Assembly: GCA_902515775.1 (NCBI GenBank)
Contig: CABXVU010000010.1
Location: 1 to 56,164, forward strand
Source of the DNA: an uncultured SAR86 cluster bacterium
GTDB lineage: Bacteria > Pseudomonadota > Gammaproteobacteria > Magnimaribacterales > D2472
DNA length: 56,164 nt
Direction of reading: 5' to 3'
Part shown: positions 27,051 through 35,691 of the stretch, in pieces
Position numbering within the stretch: the stretch's first letter is position 1
Layout: every line of letters starts with the position of its first letter
The notes under the pieces: model-generated
What the model saw: the letters and a program-made list of their open reading frames with translations, nothing else
Databases searched by the model: none
Told to the model about the DNA's origin: nothing
Program-made: the position numbers and the translations under genes

Positions 27051-27596
27051 TTAATCAAAAAGCATTTGTTTATAAAGTTTTAATTCATTGATTGATTCTT
27101 TGATATCATCTTTAGCTCTGTGAGAGCCTTTTTTTTCATAAGTTTGTGCGTCATTCATCCATCTTGAAATTAGTTCTTTGACTGATGAAACATCTACATG
27201 TCTGTAGTGAAAGTAAGATTCCAAATCTGGCATATACTTTGCTAAAAATCTTCTGTCATGAGAAACAGTATTTCCACACATTGGAGATTTTTTATTTCCT
27301 ACATACTTAGAAATAAATTCTAGAGTTTCTATCTCTGCTAATTGTTCAGTAACGCTGCTTTCAAGAACTGATTTAATTAGACCAGAGTTTCCATGCTGCT
27401 TGGTATTCCATGCATCCATGTTATTCAATAGTTCTTTAGGCTGATTGATGACTAGATTAGGACCCTCTGCAACAATGGTAAGATTACTATCTGTAATTAT
27501 GGTAGCAATTTCAATAATCCTTTCTTTTTCAGGATCTAATCCTGTCATCTCTAGATCGATCCATACTAGGTTTTGGTTTGATTTTTGAGTAGACAT
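27051..27596 (-). CDS. orn: Oligoribonuclease
   Basis: A 3'-5' exonuclease of the DnaQ fold that finishes RNA decay by degrading two-residue RNAs. It has 181 residues, the same as E. coli. The DEDDh residues are in VWIDLEMTGLD near 11-21, MCGNTVSHDRRFLAKYMP near 102-119 and SHRAKDDIKES near 158. It is divergent from rsgA, as in E. coli. Confidence 0.98.
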   Translation of the reverse strand: MSTQKSNQNLVWIDLEMTGLDPEKERIIEIATIITDSNLTIVAEGPNLVINQPKELLNNMDAWNTKQHGNSGLIKSVLESSVTEQLAEIETLEFISKYVGNKKSPMCGNTVSHDRRFLAKYMPDLESYFHYRHVDVSSVKELISRWMNDAQTYEKKGSHRAKDDIKESINELKLYKQMLFD

Positions 27597-27638
27597 AAAT
27601 GTTGTTAATTTTTAACTATAGTGTATTTTGAGCCCAAG

Positions 27639-28502
27639 ATGTTAAAAGTTCAAACCGGTCAAATAGTAGAATTCTATTCAAATTCTTGTTTAGTATTGGC
27701 CAATGGAAATAATTTTAAATGCAAGATACAAGGCAGAATCAATCTTGTTGTTGGAGATTTTGTAGAAATAGAACCCCTTGTAGGTGCTGATTATTTTGAA
27801 GCACTGATAAAAAAGAGGCTAGATAGATCATCAATTCTTTATAAATCTAAAGAAAATGTAAAAAAACCAATAGCTTCAAATATTTCACATATAGGAATCT
27901 TGGTAACTAAAAGCCCGAAGACAAGCCTAGAATTTATTGATAAGTGGATAACAATTTCAATTAATGCGTCCCTAGAGCCTTTTATTATTTTTAATAAGAT
28001 TGATGCTTTAGAAGAAAATGCATTCTCAAAAGAGCAGAGTATCTATAAGAATATAGGAATAAAGACATTTGAAATTTCTGCAAAACTTTTAACAAACCTA
28101 AACTACCTGGAAAAATTTCTTGCAAAAAAAACTACCATATTCGTTGGTAATTCTGGTTCCGGCAAATCAACCCTTACTTCTGCTATGACTGCAAAAGAAA
28201 TTCTTTCTAGAGATTTATCAAATAATCAAGGGGTTCATACAACCTCTGTTTCAACTTTATATAATACCGGCGATATGCAGCTTATTGATTCTCCCGGAGT
28301 TAGAGATATTAATCTTGATCATTTAAAGCCAAACAAAATAATTTTTGGTTTTTCAGAAATATATCGTTTTTCTGCAAAGTGTGAATTTCCAAATTGTAAT
28401 CATATAAATGATCGAGGATGTGCGGTCATAGAAGCAGTAAAAAATGGCGAAATTGAGGAAAGTAGATACAATAATTTTATAGTTTTAAGTCAAAGAAAAT
28501 AA
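27639..28502 (+). CDS. rsgA: Small ribosomal subunit biogenesis GTPase RsgA
   Basis: Circularly permuted GTPase acting late in 30S assembly. The ATG at 27639 (MLKVQTGQI, 287 residues) is preferred over a GTG at 27621. An OB-fold N-terminus precedes a GTPase domain with permuted order: NKIDAL (G4) near 118, GNSGSGKST (G1) near 170 and DSPGVRD (G3) near 216. The zinc-binding end has CEFPNCNHINDRGC near 248-261. It lacks the N-terminal extension of the 350-residue E. coli protein. The ubiE start follows after one A past its stop. Confidence 0.94.
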   Translation: MLKVQTGQIVEFYSNSCLVLANGNNFKCKIQGRINLVVGDFVEIEPLVGADYFEALIKKRLDRSSILYKSKENVKKPIASNISHIGILVTKSPKTSLEFIDKWITISINASLEPFIIFNKIDALEENAFSKEQSIYKNIGIKTFEISAKLLTNLNYLEKFLAKKTTIFVGNSGSGKSTLTSAMTAKEILSRDLSNNQGVHTTSVSTLYNTGDMQLIDSPGVRDINLDHLKPNKIIFGFSEIYRFSAKCEFPNCNHINDRGCAVIEAVKNGEIEESRYNNFIVLSQRK

Positions 28503-29237
28503 ATGAATGATAAAACACATTTTGGCTTCCAAGAGGTTGACGTAACCAAGAAAGCTGAGCATGTTGGCGATGTTTTTCACTCAGTAGCTGAAGAGTATGA
28601 TTTGATGAATGACGTTATGTCATTTGGACTTCATAGGCTATGGAAGAAAATCCTTCTTGAGCTTGCTGAGATTAATGAAAACTCTATAGTGCTTGATATT
28701 GCTAGCGGTACTGCTGATATCCCAAAATTGATCAGTGAAGAATTTAAATCTGCATCAATTCATGTAACTGACATTAATGCATCAATGCTTATCAAGGGAA
28801 GGGAAAGATCTCTAAATGAGAATTTTTTTCATAATTGTAACTTTGCACTTGCTTCGGGAGAAAAACTTCCATATCAAGATAATTCTTTTGACTTAGTAAC
28901 AGTTGGGTTTGGGATTCGAAATTTCACTAACAAGTTTAATGGATTGAAAGAGATGAAAAGAGTTCTCCGACCAAACGGCACCTTGTTAATTTTAGAATTT
29001 TCAAAACCAACAAATTATTTCTTTTCAAAAATATATGACTGGTATTCATTCAATGTAATCCCTAAATTGGGTGGTTTTTTTGCAAAAGACACTGAAAGTT
29101 ATCAATATCTTGCTGAATCAATCAGAATGCATCCTGATCAAGAAGAATTAAAAAATATGATAATAGATGCCGGGTTTGAGAAATGTAAATTTTATAATCT
29201 TCAAAATGGTATTGTTGCAATTCATAAAGCAAAATAA
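28503..29237 (+). CDS. ubiE: Ubiquinone/menaquinone C-methyltransferase UbiE
   Basis: SAM-dependent methyltransferase for the C-methylation step of ubiquinone (and menaquinone) synthesis. It has 244 residues. The family start FGFQEV...VFHSVAEEYDLMNDVMSFG, SAM-binding VLDIASGTADIPK near 64-76 and NSFDLVTVGFGIRNF near 129 are all present. It heads the ubiE-ubiJ-ubiB-tatABC run known from E. coli. The SAM it uses is made by MetK, also encoded here. Confidence 0.97.
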   Translation: MNDKTHFGFQEVDVTKKAEHVGDVFHSVAEEYDLMNDVMSFGLHRLWKKILLELAEINENSIVLDIASGTADIPKLISEEFKSASIHVTDINASMLIKGRERSLNENFFHNCNFALASGEKLPYQDNSFDLVTVGFGIRNFTNKFNGLKEMKRVLRPNGTLLILEFSKPTNYFFSKIYDWYSFNVIPKLGGFFAKDTESYQYLAESIRMHPDQEELKNMIIDAGFEKCKFYNLQNGIVAIHKAK

Positions 29238-29239
29238 TC

Positions 29240-29734
29240 ATGAGCATCTGCCTTAATAAGCTACTCAAAGAGATAAATTCTTTGTCTCCAGGTCTGATTA
29301 AAAAGATCGAGGATTTGTATCCTATCAATTTTAATATTGAGATTTCTACTTTGCCTAATTTTTCATTAACCTTAAGTAGCGATAATCAAAAACTAAATTT
29401 TTTTAGCCATGAGGATCCTCAATTTTCATTAAGATTAGATATTTTTGAAGCATTAAATGCTTTGAAAAATAAACAGATCCCGACAAAAAGTATTTTAGGA
29501 GATACGGAAACTGCTCTAGTATTTTTTGGTGTTCTTGCAAATTCTAGTATTGATATTGAGTTGCTCATTTATAAATACTTTGGAGATATTCCTGCTTTAA
29601 TATTAAGAAAAATGCTCATTCAATCTCAAGAAAAAGAGTCTACAAATAATAATCAGATAAATGAGCTTCTAAAATCCTTTAGAGATATTTCAATAAGACT
29701 TGATAGAATTGAGCAAGCATTGCTTAACGGATGA
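29240..29734 (+). CDS. ubiJ: Ubiquinone biosynthesis accessory factor UbiJ (SCP2 domain)
   Basis: An SCP2 lipid-carrier-like protein that helps assemble the soluble ubiquinone-synthesis complex. It has 164 residues: an N-terminal SCP2 fold with FSLRLDIFEALNAL and a middle matching IEGDTETALVF (here ILGDTETALVFFGVLAN), then a C-terminal coiled-coil (LLKSFRDISIRLDRIEQAL). It lies between ubiE and ubiB with 2 bp before it and a 4-bp overlap after it. Confidence 0.9.
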   Translation: MSICLNKLLKEINSLSPGLIKKIEDLYPINFNIEISTLPNFSLTLSSDNQKLNFFSHEDPQFSLRLDIFEALNALKNKQIPTKSILGDTETALVFFGVLANSSIDIELLIYKYFGDIPALILRKMLIQSQEKESTNNNQINELLKSFRDISIRLDRIEQALLNG

Positions 29735-31299
29735 ATATTCTACTCTCTATCATCGATTGCTTAAAAATTTTAGCTCAAGCTATAAGATTTAGCATTCTTA
29801 ATATTGCAATTGAAAATAATCACTCTTTACTTATTCGAATTCTTGGATACGTAAATCCTTTTTATATACTTAATCGCAAAATTCCGCCTGGACTGAGGAT
29901 AAAAAATTTTTTAGAAAGTCTTGGTCCTATGTTTATTAAATTTGGTCAATTGTTATCAACAAGAACAGATGTTGTTCCTGTGAAAATAACTTCTCATTTA
30001 AAAGAACTTACAGATCAATGCAAACCATTTGCAACAAATGATGCAAAAAAAATAATTGAAAGAAGTCTAAATATAAAAATTGATGAGGTATTTAAAGACT
30101 TTGAAGATACGCCATTAGCTGCAGCTTCTTTAGCACAAGTCCACAAAGCAAAGATAAAAAAAACAAATGAAAAAGTAGTAATAAAAGTTTTAAGGCCTGG
30201 AATTCATAAAAGAGTTAAGAGAAATGTGAGGGTTATGAGGGCCGCAGGATTTTTAATTAACTTATTATATAAAGATAGTAATAGATTAAATCTAAATGAT
30301 GTAATTGATGATTATGAGAAAACGATTTTTAGAGAATTAGATTTAAAAGTTGAAGCAGCAAATACAACGGTTACCAAAAAAAACTTTGCTGACTCAGATT
30401 TATTATTTATTCCAAAGGTATTTTGGGACCATACAAGAGTAAATGTTTTAACTCTTGAAGAGATAGATGGCATAGCCTGCACAGATGTCGAATCTATGGA
30501 TAAACTTGGTATAAATCGAAAAGCTCTTGCAGAAAATGGTGTAAAGATTTTTCTAGACCAAGTTTTTAGAGATAATTTCTTTCATGCAGATATGCATCCA
30601 GGCAATATTTTTGTAAGTAAAGAAAATACTGAGCTACCTAGTTACATAGCAATTGATTGCGCAATAGTAGGCTCACTTAGTAGAGAGGACCAATATAATT
30701 TAGCGAGAATGCTCCAAGCAACTTTAAAACAAGACTATGTAAAGTTATCTGAACTTTTTATTGGAGCAGGGTGGGTATCTAGCCAAACAAATAAGTCAGA
30801 ATTAGAGCAAGCATTGAGAGCTACCTGTGAGCCAATTTTTGAGAAACCACTATCAGAAATAGAATTTGGGAGTTTGTTGCTCTATTTATTTGATTCGACT
30901 AGACAATTTGGCTTGTCAGTTCAACCTTCTTTGATTCTTCTTCAAAAAACACTTATCCACATTGAAGGAATGGGGAGAGAAATTTATAAAGACCTTGATT
31001 TTTGGGGTCTGGCTGAGCCCTATTTAGATCAGTGGATTAATAAACAATTTAGTCCAATCAAATTAAGAGAATTTCTAGAAAACAATCACTATGAAATTTT
31101 GGAAAAGGCATCCTCATTTCCTGGAGAGATTTTTGATCTTCTTGATAATATAAAATTTTTAGCAAACGACGGCAAAAAAAATGCTGATCGCGTAAAAATT
31201 CTTGAAACTGGACTACAAAATCACCGAAAATGGCAAAATCTAACTATACTTACTCTTGTAGGTATTATTATGTTTCTTTTAGGGACAATATTGTCATGA
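29731..31299 (+). CDS. ubiB: Ubiquinone biosynthesis atypical kinase/ATPase UbiB
   Basis: ABC1/ADCK family membrane-associated ATPase needed for ubiquinone biosynthesis. It has 522 residues. The KxGQ motif appears in MFIKFGQLLSTRTD near 69-82, the Ala-rich loop in TPLAAASLAQVHKAKI near 129-144, the metal-binding HADMHPGNIFV near 286-296 and DCAIVGSL near 309. The C-terminus ends in a hydrophobic segment (LTILTLVGIIMFLLGTIL) that should anchor it to the membrane. tatA follows after 16 bp. Confidence 0.96.
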   Translation: MNILLSIIDCLKILAQAIRFSILNIAIENNHSLLIRILGYVNPFYILNRKIPPGLRIKNFLESLGPMFIKFGQLLSTRTDVVPVKITSHLKELTDQCKPFATNDAKKIIERSLNIKIDEVFKDFEDTPLAAASLAQVHKAKIKKTNEKVVIKVLRPGIHKRVKRNVRVMRAAGFLINLLYKDSNRLNLNDVIDDYEKTIFRELDLKVEAANTTVTKKNFADSDLLFIPKVFWDHTRVNVLTLEEIDGIACTDVESMDKLGINRKALAENGVKIFLDQVFRDNFFHADMHPGNIFVSKENTELPSYIAIDCAIVGSLSREDQYNLARMLQATLKQDYVKLSELFIGAGWVSSQTNKSELEQALRATCEPIFEKPLSEIEFGSLLLYLFDSTRQFGLSVQPSLILLQKTLIHIEGMGREIYKDLDFWGLAEPYLDQWINKQFSPIKLREFLENNHYEILEKASSFPGEIFDLLDNIKFLANDGKKNADRVKILETGLQNHRKWQNLTILTLVGIIMFLLGTILS

Positions 31300-31315
31300 A
31301 AGATAGGAGTAGATT

Positions 31316-31495
31316 ATGGGTATAGGTGGAATAAGTTTTTGGCAAATACTAATTATATTGGTTGTAATACTCATTCTTTTTGGCGGCAAGAAAATTAGAA
31401 CCTTGGGGTCTGATTTAGGTGAAGGGCTAAAGGGATTTAAAAAAGCTATAAAAGATGAAGACAAAAGCTCTGAATCTAAACAAGAAGATCAATAA
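31316..31495 (+). CDS. tatA: Sec-independent protein translocase subunit TatA
   Basis: Pore-forming subunit of the twin-arginine translocase. It is a 59-residue ORF read directly from the sequence: MGIGGISFWQ, a hydrophobic helix (ILIILVVILILF), the hallmark GGKKIRTLGSDLGEGLKGFKKA hinge and amphipathic helix, and a charged tail rich in Lys/Glu/Ser. An AGGAG ribosome site stands just upstream. It precedes tatB by 3 bp. Confidence 0.95.
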   Translation: MGIGGISFWQILIILVVILILFGGKKIRTLGSDLGEGLKGFKKAIKDEDKSSESKQEDQ

Positions 31496-31498
31496 CAA

Positions 31499-31744
31499 TT
31501 GTTGCAAATAGGATTTCTTGAGATATTGATTATCCTTCTTGTTGGGATAGTTCTCATTGGTCCTGATCAGCTGCCTAGCTTCATTAAATTCTCAATGAAA
31601 TCTCTCACTAGATTCCAAAATAAATTATTCGAATTTAGATCCTCTATAGAGAGAGACATTGGTGCAGAAGATCTCAAACAAGATATTTATAACGAACTTA
31701 AAATGGAAGAATTTCAAAAGGATGAAGATGAGCGATCCAAATGA
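31499..31744 (+). CDS. tatB: Sec-independent protein translocase subunit TatB
   Basis: Tat substrate-receptor subunit. It has 81 residues beginning at TTG (31499), because the family start MFDIGFSELL aligns with MLQIGFLEIL and no ATG is available. The membrane helix is followed by GPDQLPSFIKF, the TatB counterpart of the GPQRLP hinge, and an amphipathic helix. It is much shorter than the 171-residue E. coli protein, lacking the long C-terminal tail. It overlaps tatC by 17 bp. Confidence 0.92.
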   Translation: MLQIGFLEILIILLVGIVLIGPDQLPSFIKFSMKSLTRFQNKLFEFRSSIERDIGAEDLKQDIYNELKMEEFQKDEDERSK

Positions 31745-32444
31745 GATGTCATACATTGAGCATTTAAAAGAATTACGATCCAGAATAATCAGAATGTTTT
31801 TGTTCGCAGGTTTTATCTTAATCTGTTGCTTACCTTTTACTAATGATATTTACACGTTGATTTCATCTCCAATGATTGATCTTCTACCCTCCGGAAGCTC
31901 TATGATTGCTACTGAAGTTGCATCACCCTTTATCGCTCCACTAAGAATAACTATTTACACTGCGTTATTAATATCGGTTCCTTACTTCTTTATTGAGCTA
32001 TGGGGTTTTATCTCTCCAGGTTTATATAAAAAAGAAAAAGCTTTTGTTATTCCTCTAATTATCTCTTCAATCATTCTTTTCTATGCTGGAATTGTCTTTG
32101 CTTACTGGATTGTTAATCCAATTATTTTGAGTTTCTTTATTTCTGCAGCTCCAGACTCTATTCAAGTGATGACAGACATCAATAGATATCTAGATTTTAT
32201 TTTAAAGTTGTTTTTTGCTTTCGGTTTTGCTTTCGAAATTCCAATTGCAACATTTCTTGTTATTACCACCGGATTAATATCTAAAGAGCGGATAAAAAAA
32301 ATGAGGCCTTATCTAATAATAAGTTTTTTTGTTGTCGGAATGTTTCTCACTCCTCCAGATATCTTCTCTCAATTATTTCTAGCAATACCAATGTGGCTTC
32401 TTTTTGAATTAGGGTTGCTTGTATCTAGAGATCCAATAAATTAA
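31728..32444 (+). CDS. tatC: Sec-independent protein translocase subunit TatC
   Basis: Polytopic Tat receptor that binds the twin-arginine signal. The ATG at 31728 (MSDPNEMSYIEHLKELRSR) is chosen; a longer frame from 31659 runs through tatB. It has 238 residues, six membrane helices, the conserved N-terminal EHLKELRSRI and the PxFIELWGFISPGLY loop near 75-92 with its functional Glu. It converges on a LOG-family gene with 4 bp overlap. Confidence 0.96.
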   Translation: MSDPNEMSYIEHLKELRSRIIRMFLFAGFILICCLPFTNDIYTLISSPMIDLLPSGSSMIATEVASPFIAPLRITIYTALLISVPYFFIELWGFISPGLYKKEKAFVIPLIISSIILFYAGIVFAYWIVNPIILSFFISAAPDSIQVMTDINRYLDFILKLFFAFGFAFEIPIATFLVITTGLISKERIKKMRPYLIISFFVVGMFLTPPDIFSQLFLAIPMWLLFELGLLVSRDPIN

Positions 32445-33043
32445 TCTCTTGGAAAATCAACATTGAGCCTTTCTATCCAGGTATCTGATGAAGGCATTTT
32501 AGCTGACAAAATCATTTCTAGTAGCTCTTTAGGATTTTCACTAACATGGATTTGTCTTTGATTTTCTTCAGATACAAACTCATCATCCACTGAGCGTTGT
32601 AACCAGTCTAAAAAACCATTGTAGTAGCCATTGGTATTCAATAAACCTACGGGTTTATTAATTCCACCTAATTGATTGCTTACCATAACCTCTAGGAGCT
32701 CATCCATTGAGCCTACTCCTCCGGGTAAAACAATAAATGCATCGCTCATACTTAAAAATCTTTCTTTTCTTTCAAATAGCGAATGAGTAATGATAATTTC
32801 ATTAATGTTAGGGTTAGTTAATTCAAATTCATGCAGTGACTTTAAAGTGATTCCTATAACACTACCACCATGCTTGATTGCAGTATCGGCAACGATTTTC
32901 ATTAAACCAACATTGCCGCCACCAAATATTAATTCATGACCTTTTTCAGCAATCAGCTTCCCGATTTGCTCTCCAGCAGTTTTATAATTTGAGGATTTGC
33001 CAACATGCGCACCACAAAAAACGGATATTTTTTTGATTGTCAT
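32441..33043 (-). CDS. LOG family protein (TIGR00730, Rossmann fold)
   Basis: A LOG-type phosphoribohydrolase-like protein of 200 residues. Members cleave nucleoside 5'-monophosphates such as cytokinin precursors or AMP-like compounds. The start VFCGAHVGKS, the GGGNVGLMKIVAD loop near 41 and PGGVGSMDELLEV near 105-117 are family marks; the usual Thr in PGGxGT is Ser here. It overlaps the acyl-CoA dehydrogenase gene by 4 bp on the same strand. The physiological substrate is not known. Confidence 0.87.
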   Translation of the reverse strand: MTIKKISVFCGAHVGKSSNYKTAGEQIGKLIAEKGHELIFGGGNVGLMKIVADTAIKHGGSVIGITLKSLHEFELTNPNINEIIITHSLFERKERFLSMSDAFIVLPGGVGSMDELLEVMVSNQLGGINKPVGLLNTNGYYNGFLDWLQRSVDDEFVSEENQRQIHVSENPKELLEMILSAKMPSSDTWIERLNVDFPRD

Positions 33044-34212
33044 GATGGTAAGCCTAAAATATGTTTAGAAATTATATTCAATTGAACCTCTGAACTTCCC
33101 CCAGCAATAGTGTAAGCCTTAGAATAAAAAAATGACTTAGCAATTTCTTTTTTAATACCACTGCTGTTTTCAACGTTTTCTAGACCGCCGGCTCCAAGAC
33201 TTGCTACATTAAGCTCCCATCTTGCTTGTGTTTCTTCTGTGCTGATGTACTTCAATGAGAGCGCAGCAGGTGAAAAGCCATTTTTTGATTCAATCTGAGT
33301 TCTTGTCATAGTTAAGTCAATTAAATGATTACGCATTTCATGTTTTTTTATCTTTGTTAGCAAGTTGAGTTGTCCTGGAGCACTTAAAGCATCACTAGTT
33401 TTAAAAGTTTCAATGGGTTCGATATCAACAGCTCCTTCACTGCCCATATCTGCCATCATGGTTCTCTCAAATTCAAGCAATCTTTTTGCAACTTTCCAGC
33501 CATCATTTTCATCAGCAATTCTATGGGACTCGCTAGCTATTACATCATCAAAAAAAACTTGGCAAAAAGGAGATTGTCCACTGAGTAATTTTATTGGCTT
33601 AATGTCAATTTTAGGTTGTTTTAAATTTATTAAAATAAAAGATATACCTGCTTGTTTCTTTTCTGTTTTTGCAGTTCTTACCAAGCAATACATCCAATCT
33701 GCCTTATTCGCCTCTGATGTCCAGATTTTAGATCCATTTATAATATATTCTCCATCTATTAATTTTGCGGTAGTTGAAAGGTTGGCTAAATCTGAGCCAG
33801 CACCAGGCTCAGAAAAGCCTTGGCACCACCAAATCTCTCCTCTTGAAATTTTAGGCAAAAACTCTTTTTTTTGATCATCGGTTCCAAACTCTAAGATCAC
33901 TGGGCCAAGCATTGAGATGCCGAAATTAATTTGTGCTGGACGACAGCCAAAAAATTTGAGGCGACTTTTTAAAATTTTTGATTCTTCAAATGATAATCCT
34001 CCACCACCATATTCGACTGGCCATTCAGGAGTACACCAGCCTTTTGACACCATAGCATCAAACCATACCCTAGAATCATTAGAAGGAAATTCAATACTTG
34101 AGGAAGCCCACACTTGCTCACTAACAGGCATTGGAGTTCTCATGGACTGTGGGCAATTATCTTCTATCCATGCATCGACTTCTTTTGTAAAGCTAATTAA
34201 TTTTTCTTCCAT
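33040..34212 (-). CDS. Acyl-CoA dehydrogenase
   Basis: FAD-dependent acyl-CoA dehydrogenase fold. The ATG at 34212 (MEEKLISFTKEV, 390 residues) is preferred since the longer frame runs into dtd. An N-terminal all-alpha domain precedes the FAD/substrate motif GFSEPGAGSDLANLSTTA near 131-148 and the C-terminal SKAYTIAGGSSEVQLNIISKHILG near 360-385. The chain-length class cannot be told. With the bifunctional enzyme at 17.3 kb it could serve fatty acid or related side-chain oxidation. Confidence 0.88.
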   Translation of the reverse strand: MEEKLISFTKEVDAWIEDNCPQSMRTPMPVSEQVWASSSIEFPSNDSRVWFDAMVSKGWCTPEWPVEYGGGGLSFEESKILKSRLKFFGCRPAQINFGISMLGPVILEFGTDDQKKEFLPKISRGEIWWCQGFSEPGAGSDLANLSTTAKLIDGEYIINGSKIWTSEANKADWMYCLVRTAKTEKKQAGISFILINLKQPKIDIKPIKLLSGQSPFCQVFFDDVIASESHRIADENDGWKVAKRLLEFERTMMADMGSEGAVDIEPIETFKTSDALSAPGQLNLLTKIKKHEMRNHLIDLTMTRTQIESKNGFSPAALSLKYISTEETQARWELNVASLGAGGLENVENSSGIKKEIAKSFFYSKAYTIAGGSSEVQLNIISKHILGLPS

Positions 34213-34216
34213 AGTT

Positions 34217-34654
34217 TTATATCTCAAACAAGAATGTAACTGGACCCTCATTAATTGATTGAATATCCATATCCGCTCCAAAAACTCCTGATTGAAATCG
34301 TATTGCAGAATCTGAGAGCCGTTTTAACAATAAATTATAAAGGGAATTAGCTTTCTTTGAATCCAATGCTCTATGAAAACTGGGTTTATTACCTTTTTCT
34401 GTAACTGCAGCCAATGTAAATTGACTAATTATTAACAACTCGCCCTCAACATTTTTTAGATTTAATGACATCTCATCATTTTCTCCACGAAAAATTGAAA
34501 AGCTTCCTATCTTATGAATAAATTTATCAATAACCTCATCTTTATCACCTTTTTCAAAACAGACGTAAGCTAAAATGCCTTTATTTATAGAAGCATGAGT
34601 TTCTTTGTTAATACTTACTTTTGCAGATGAAACCCTCTGAGCAATTACTTTCAT
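34217..34654 (-). CDS. dtd: D-aminoacyl-tRNA deacylase
   Basis: Proofreading enzyme that removes D-amino acids (and glycine mischarged on tRNA-Ala) from tRNA. It has 145 residues, the family's standard size. It starts MKVIAQRVSSAKVSI, shows the SQFTLAAVTEKGNKPSFHRA region (near 76-95, matching SQFTLxA...GxRPSF), and ends with a tip resembling the NxGPVT motif (NEGPVTFLFEI). It precedes the acyl-CoA dehydrogenase by 4 bp. Confidence 0.95.
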   Translation of the reverse strand: MKVIAQRVSSAKVSINKETHASINKGILAYVCFEKGDKDEVIDKFIHKIGSFSIFRGENDEMSLNLKNVEGELLIISQFTLAAVTEKGNKPSFHRALDSKKANSLYNLLLKRLSDSAIRFQSGVFGADMDIQSINEGPVTFLFEI

Positions 34655-34667
34655 CTGGTTAATAAAA

Positions 34668-35678
34668 TTATTCTAAATCTAAGTTCCAAGCTCCATTTGC
34701 AGCAAGCTTATTCATTATGGCTCTGTGAGAGAGTGCCTCTTGAGCTTTAGTTATATTTTCTTCTTTACCAAGCCATGCTTTTAGAGAGGGTTGTTGAAGA
34801 GCTCTTCCATAAGAAAAACTCAGTTTCCAAGAAAATCCACCAATTTTATTCATTGCATCTAAATGAGCTGTAGCATTTACATCAGACTGCCCACCCGAAA
34901 GAAAAGTTATTCCTGGAAGATCAGATGGGACATTTTCTTTAAGACATTGAACGGTCATCTCTGCTACCTTTTGGATTGATGCTTGAGACTCAGCAATTGA
35001 TCCAGAAGTTACCATGTTAGGCTTGAGAATTGTGCCTCCTATATTTACTCCTTCATCTTTTAAGCATTTAAAAAGCATTTTTAATGATTTGCTGGTTATC
35101 TCATAACACTTCTCAATTGAGTGATTACCATCCATCAAAACTTCAGGCTCAACCATAGGCACCATATTATTATCTTGAACAATTTTCGCGTATTTAGCCA
35201 AAGCTTCCATGTTGGCTTGGATACATCCATCTGTTGGGATATCGTCAGATATCTTAATAACAGCTCTCCACTTTGTAAATTTCGCGCCAAGTGTTAAATA
35301 TTCTTTGCATCTCTCATCTAAACCATCTAGTCCTTGTGTTAATGTTTCTTCTGGCGATGACTCCAAAGGTGCAAGGCCCTTATCAACTTTTATGCCTGGC
35401 AATGCTCCCTGATTCTTGATTAAATCAACAAGAGGAGTTCCATCTTGAGCATTCTGTCTTATGGTTTCATCAAATAAAATTACGCCTCCGATATTGTCTT
35501 TCATCCCACTTGATCTAAATAGCATCTCTCTATAATCACGTCTATTAGACTCAGTTGATTCGACACCAATAGAATCAAATCGCTTCCCACATGTTGGATT
35601 ACTCTCGTCTGCTGCTAAAATTCCTTTTCCATCTGAAACAATATATTGAGCTATTTCTTCTAATGTATTTAATGACAT
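34668..35678 (-). CDS. fba: Class I fructose-bisphosphate aldolase
   Basis: Cleaves fructose-1,6-bisphosphate via a Schiff base. At 336 residues it is the animal/plant-like class I type rather than the zinc class II enzyme of E. coli fbaA. Family marks are GKGILAADESNPTCGKRF near 18-35, KWRAVIKI, MVEPEVLMDG and the Schiff-base lysine in GTILKPNMVTSG near 215-226. It is preceded by a strong AGGGAGAG ribosome site. It is the last of a tkt-pgk-fba cluster. Confidence 0.95.
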   Translation of the reverse strand: MSLNTLEEIAQYIVSDGKGILAADESNPTCGKRFDSIGVESTESNRRDYREMLFRSSGMKDNIGGVILFDETIRQNAQDGTPLVDLIKNQGALPGIKVDKGLAPLESSPEETLTQGLDGLDERCKEYLTLGAKFTKWRAVIKISDDIPTDGCIQANMEALAKYAKIVQDNNMVPMVEPEVLMDGNHSIEKCYEITSKSLKMLFKCLKDEGVNIGGTILKPNMVTSGSIAESQASIQKVAEMTVQCLKENVPSDLPGITFLSGGQSDVNATAHLDAMNKIGGFSWKLSFSYGRALQQPSLKAWLGKEENITKAQEALSHRAIMNKLAANGAWNLDLE

Positions 35679-35691
35679 AATTCTCTCCCTT

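Noticed and set aside
33365-33874. 169-codon frame opposite the acyl-CoA dehydrogenase gene
   Set aside because: Shadow of a clear enzyme gene; no recognisable motif and no upstream signals.
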